This document shows, piece after piece, positions 7,021-8,881 of a stretch of DNA of 8,881 nucleotides; position 1 is the first letter of the stretch, and the number at the start of each line of letters is the position of its first letter. The notes below the pieces were generated by a model, which saw only the letters and a list, made by a program, of their open reading frames with translations, was not told the DNA's origin and made no database searches. The DNA comes from Melaminivora alkalimesophila (GTDB taxonomy: Bacteria > Pseudomonadota > Gammaproteobacteria > Burkholderiales > Burkholderiaceae_C). The position numbers and the translations under genes were made by a program. The stretch covers positions 1-8,881 of the forward strand of contig NZ_ALEE01000524.1 of assembly GCF_000282995.1 (NCBI RefSeq), given 5' to 3'.

Positions 7021-7045
7021 CTTGCCCCCCTGCCGCTGCGGCAAG
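7021..7045 (+). other. nested inverted repeats in the leader of the alpha/beta hydrolase gene
   Basis: Two alternative perfect pairings overlap: CTTGCC (7021-7026) with GGCAAG (7040-7045), and TGCCG (7031-7035) with CGGCA (7039-7043) around the loop CTG. They share bases, so only one arm arrangement can form fully. The element ends 27 bases before the ATG, in the 119-base divergent gap. It has no U-tract. Function unknown, possibly chance in GC-rich DNA. Confidence 0.3.
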
Positions 7046-7072
7046 TCCCCGGCCACCTCCCACGCTACCACC

Positions 7073-7921
7073 ATGGCACGCATTGTCTTTTCTCACGCCA
7101 ACAGCTTTCCTGCCGGCACCTACCGGGTGCTGTTCGCCCACCTGCGCGAGCGCGGCTTTTCCGTCAGTGCGGTCGAACGATACGGCCACGACCCGCGCTA
7201 TCCGGTGAGCAACAACTGGCCCCACCTCGTGCAGCAGCTCGCCGATTTCGCGGCCGAGGAACAGCAGCGCAGCGGCGAGCCGGCCTTCCTCGTCGGGCAC
7301 TCCCTGGGCGGCTTCCTGAGCGTGATGGCCGCCTCGCGCCATCCCGAACTGGCACGCGGCGTGCTGCTGATCGACTCGCCACTGGTGGGCGGCTGGCGCG
7401 CGGGCGCCGTCGGCGTGGCCAAGCGGGCGCAGGTCATGGACGCACTCTCGCCCGGGCGGGTGAGCCGCGCGCGCCGCAACAGCTGGGCGAGCAACGAGGA
7501 AGCCCTGGCCCACTTCCAGCGCAAGAAGATCTTCGCCCGCTGGGACCCGCAAGTGCTGCGCGACTACATCGAGCACGGCCTGGTGGACGAGGGCGGCAAG
7601 CGCGTGCTCGCCTTCGATCGCGCGGTCGAGACGCAGATCTACAACACCCTGCCCCACAACCTCGACAGCCAGCTGCGCCGCCATCCGCTGCGCTGCCCGG
7701 CGGCCTTCATCGGCGGGCGCAGCTCGGCCGAGATGCGCCAGGTCGGGATGGCGCTGACCGAGCGCGTCACGCAGGGGCGCATCATGATGCTCGACGGCAG
7801 CCACCTGTTCCCGATGGAGCAGCCCCTGACCACCGCCGCGGCCATCGAGGCCGCGCTGCGCAACCTGGAGACCGTCGCAGCCACCGCCGCGGCGAAGAAG
7901 GCGGGCGCGGGGAAAGCCTGA
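7073..7921 (+). CDS. Alpha/beta hydrolase of unknown substrate
   Basis: A 282-residue alpha/beta-hydrolase-fold protein. The first strand leads into SHANSFPAGTY (7-17), whose HAN segment occupies the oxyanion-hole position (often HG in relatives). The nucleophile elbow is VGHSLGGFLS with Ser77, and the catalytic His is probably H244 in DGSHLFPME. A helical cap region follows LIDSPLVGGWRAG and includes RVSRARRNSWASNEEALAHF. The acid residue cannot be assigned with confidence. There is no signal peptide or membrane helix, so a cytoplasmic esterase or related hydrolase is likely, with substrate unknown. The Ala/Lys-rich last 20 residues look disordered. The frame is open upstream to an ATG at 6944, but that would overlap the divergent glycosyltransferase gene and begins with unrelated sequence, so the ATG at 7073 is preferred. 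It converges on uppP with a 15-base gap. Confidence 0.88.
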   Translation: MARIVFSHANSFPAGTYRVLFAHLRERGFSVSAVERYGHDPRYPVSNNWPHLVQQLADFAAEEQQRSGEPAFLVGHSLGGFLSVMAASRHPELARGVLLIDSPLVGGWRAGAVGVAKRAQVMDALSPGRVSRARRNSWASNEEALAHFQRKKIFARWDPQVLRDYIEHGLVDEGGKRVLAFDRAVETQIYNTLPHNLDSQLRRHPLRCPAAFIGGRSSAEMRQVGMALTERVTQGRIMMLDGSHLFPMEQPLTTAAAIEAALRNLETVAATAAAKKAGAGKA

Positions 7922-7936
7922 GCGCCGCCCGCGCCC

Positions 7937-8761
7937 TCATTCCGCCCAGGTCACGAGCCCCGACCACGAGGTGGCAAGCACCACCAGCCCAAAGCCGATC
8001 CGGTACCAGGCAAACGGCACGAAGCTGTGGTGGCTGATGTAGCGCAGCAGCCAGCGCACGCACAGCCAGGCGCTGATGAAGGAAAACAGCAGGCCGACAG
8101 CAAACAGCGGGACGTCCGCCGCCGACAGCAGCGCCCGCTCCTTGTACAGGCTGTACACCCCGGCGCCGATCAGCGTCGGGATGGCGAGGAAGAAGGAGTA
8201 GTCGGTCGCCGCCTTGCGCGACAGGCCGAGCAGCATGCCGCCGATGATGGTCGCGCCGCTCCTGCTGGTGCCCGGCACCATCGCCATGCACTGCACCAGC
8301 CCGACCTTCAGCGCATCCCACGGACCCATGTCGTCCACCGACTGGATGCGCACCGCCGCCTGCTGGCGCCGCTCGGCCCAGAGGATCACGAAGCCGCCCA
8401 GGATGAAGGCGCTGGCGACCACCACCGGCGTGAACAGGTGCTCCTTGATGGCCTTGCCCAGCAGCAGCCCCAGCACCACGGCAGGCAGGAAGCCGATCAG
8501 CACGTTGAGCGCGAAGCGCTGCGCCTGCCGCTCGGTCGGCAGCTGCTCGAGCGTGCTGCGGATGCGCTGCCAGTACACCAGGATCACGGCAAAGATGGCA
8601 CCGGTCTGGATGGCGATGTCGAAGACCTTGGCCTTGGCGTCGTCGAAACCCAGCAATGCCCCGGCCAGGATCAGGTGCCCGGTGGAGGAGATGGGCAGGA
8701 ATTCGGTCAAGCCCTCGACCACGCCCATGATGGCGGCCTTGAGCAGCAAAACGGTATCCAC
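7937..8761 (-). CDS. uppP: Undecaprenyl-diphosphate phosphatase UppP (BacA)
   Basis: A 274-residue integral inner-membrane phosphatase (E. coli BacA 273) that converts undecaprenyl pyrophosphate to undecaprenyl phosphate, the carrier for peptidoglycan, O-antigen and other envelope sugars; excess UppP gives bacitracin resistance. Both catalytic signatures are present: [15 protein letters not shown] at 16-30 (E16, E20, S26, H29) and the PGTSRSGAT loop at 163-171 (R167). Several hydrophobic helices surround them, including [17 protein letters not shown] and [18 protein letters not shown]. The start is a GTG at 8761: it opens directly on the family-typical N-terminus ([20 protein letters not shown]) and is preceded by a good AAAGGA ribosome-binding site. 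The neighbouring GtrB/GtrA-type genes would consume its product, though UppP serves the whole cell and the link may be only positional. Confidence 0.96.
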   Translation of the reverse strand: MDTVLLLKAAIMGVVEGLTEFLPISSTGHLILAGALLGFDDAKAKVFDIAIQTGAIFAVILVYWQRIRSTLEQLPTERQAQRFALNVLIGFLPAVVLGLLLGKAIKEHLFTPVVVASAFILGGFVILWAERRQQAAVRIQSVDDMGPWDALKVGLVQCMAMVPGTSRSGATIIGGMLLGLSRKAATDYSFFLAIPTLIGAGVYSLYKERALLSAADVPLFAVGLLFSFISAWLCVRWLLRYISHHSFVPFAWYRIGFGLVVLATSWSGLVTWAE

Positions 8762-8766
8762 GCGCG

Positions 8767-8772
8767 TCCTTT
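8767..8772 (-). promoter_or_regulatory. ribosome-binding site that fixes the GTG start of uppP
   Basis: AAAGGA on the minus strand stands 5 bases before the GTG at 8761, the clearest Shine-Dalgarno sequence in the window. Together with the absence of a suitable ATG at this position it decides the uppP start. Confidence 0.7.
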
Positions 8773-8813
8773 GGTTGGGGCTGCCTGCGCTCGCGCGGCC
8801 GGCAGCAAAAAGC

Positions 8814-8826
8814 GCGGATTATCCGC
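8814..8826 (-). promoter_or_regulatory. palindrome overlapping a candidate uppP -10 element
   Basis: The minus strand reads GCGGAT-A-ATCCGC, a perfect 6-bp inverted repeat with a one-base centre, 52 bases before the uppP start. It contains GATAAT (8818-8823), one mismatch from TATAAT, so it may be a -10 embedded in an operator-like site. A run of five T follows two bases later. Read as a GCGG/CCGC hairpin plus T-run it could instead be a weak terminator for a gene beyond the window. No good -35 is seen. Confidence 0.3.
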
Positions 8827-8881
8827 CGCCCCTGCCTGCTGGCCTGCCGCGCCCAGGTCCCGCCGCCGCTACGGCTCCCCC

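Noticed and set aside
7017..7022. TACACT as a -10 for the alpha/beta hydrolase gene
   Set aside because: The nearest TTG-type hexamer (TTGGCT, 6998-7003) is only 13 bases away, too close for a normal sigma-70 promoter, and the hexamer match is weak.
1..8881. Defence system, prophage, integron, CRISPR array, insertion sequence or tRNA
   Set aside because: I looked on both strands and found no recombinase, transposase, phage or nuclease-type gene, no direct repeat array and no cloverleaf-like sequence. All confidently read genes are conserved chromosomal families with uniform base composition.

Overview
The window is a gene-dense, very GC-rich stretch of an ordinary bacterial chromosome. Gene order and protein sequences point to a betaproteobacterium of the order Burkholderiales, most like the Comamonadaceae/Rubrivivax-type lineages. 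The supporting signs are the pmbA/darP/mog cluster, the divergent suhB and trmJ-cysE pair, a CysE with a long C-terminal tail, and third codon positions that are almost all G or C. I see no rRNA, tRNA, CRISPR array, insertion sequence, prophage gene or tandem repeat. Every gap between genes is shorter than 140 bases.

Layout. Positions 1-507 (minus) hold the N-terminal third of pmbA/tldE, cut by the window edge. Diverging from it are darP/yjgA (611-1261, plus; 50S ribosome assembly) and mog (1321-1947, plus; molybdopterin adenylyltransferase). The leader in front of darP carries two perfect GC-rich hairpins. Mog converges, with only a 10-base gap, on a trmJ-cysE pair read leftwards (trmJ 2787-3551, cysE 1958-2755; tRNA position-32 2'-O-methylation and the first step of cysteine synthesis). 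suhB (3687-4628, plus) diverges from trmJ.

From 4660 to 6953 lies a leftward three-gene operon whose genes overlap by 4 bases (ATGA) at each junction: a GtrB/ArnC-like family 2 glycosyltransferase, a GtrA-like four-helix membrane protein, and a ChbG/HpnK (YdjC) family carbohydrate deacetylase. These three would fit a route that loads a sugar on undecaprenyl phosphate, deacetylates it and moves it across the membrane. The glycosyltransferase reading frame is broken by one extra G in a six-G run at 6166-6171, inside its first membrane helix. This is the most notable anomaly of the window. It could be a sequencing error, a real lesion or slippage at the tract.

The right end holds a small alpha/beta hydrolase of unknown substrate (7073-7921, plus) and, converging on it, uppP (7937-8761, minus), which recycles undecaprenyl pyrophosphate to the monophosphate used by glycosyltransferases such as the one next door. 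Apart from the frameshift, the lipid-linked sugar cassette, the hairpin-rich leaders and the long CysE tail, this is a housekeeping region. I found no convincing previously undescribed system.
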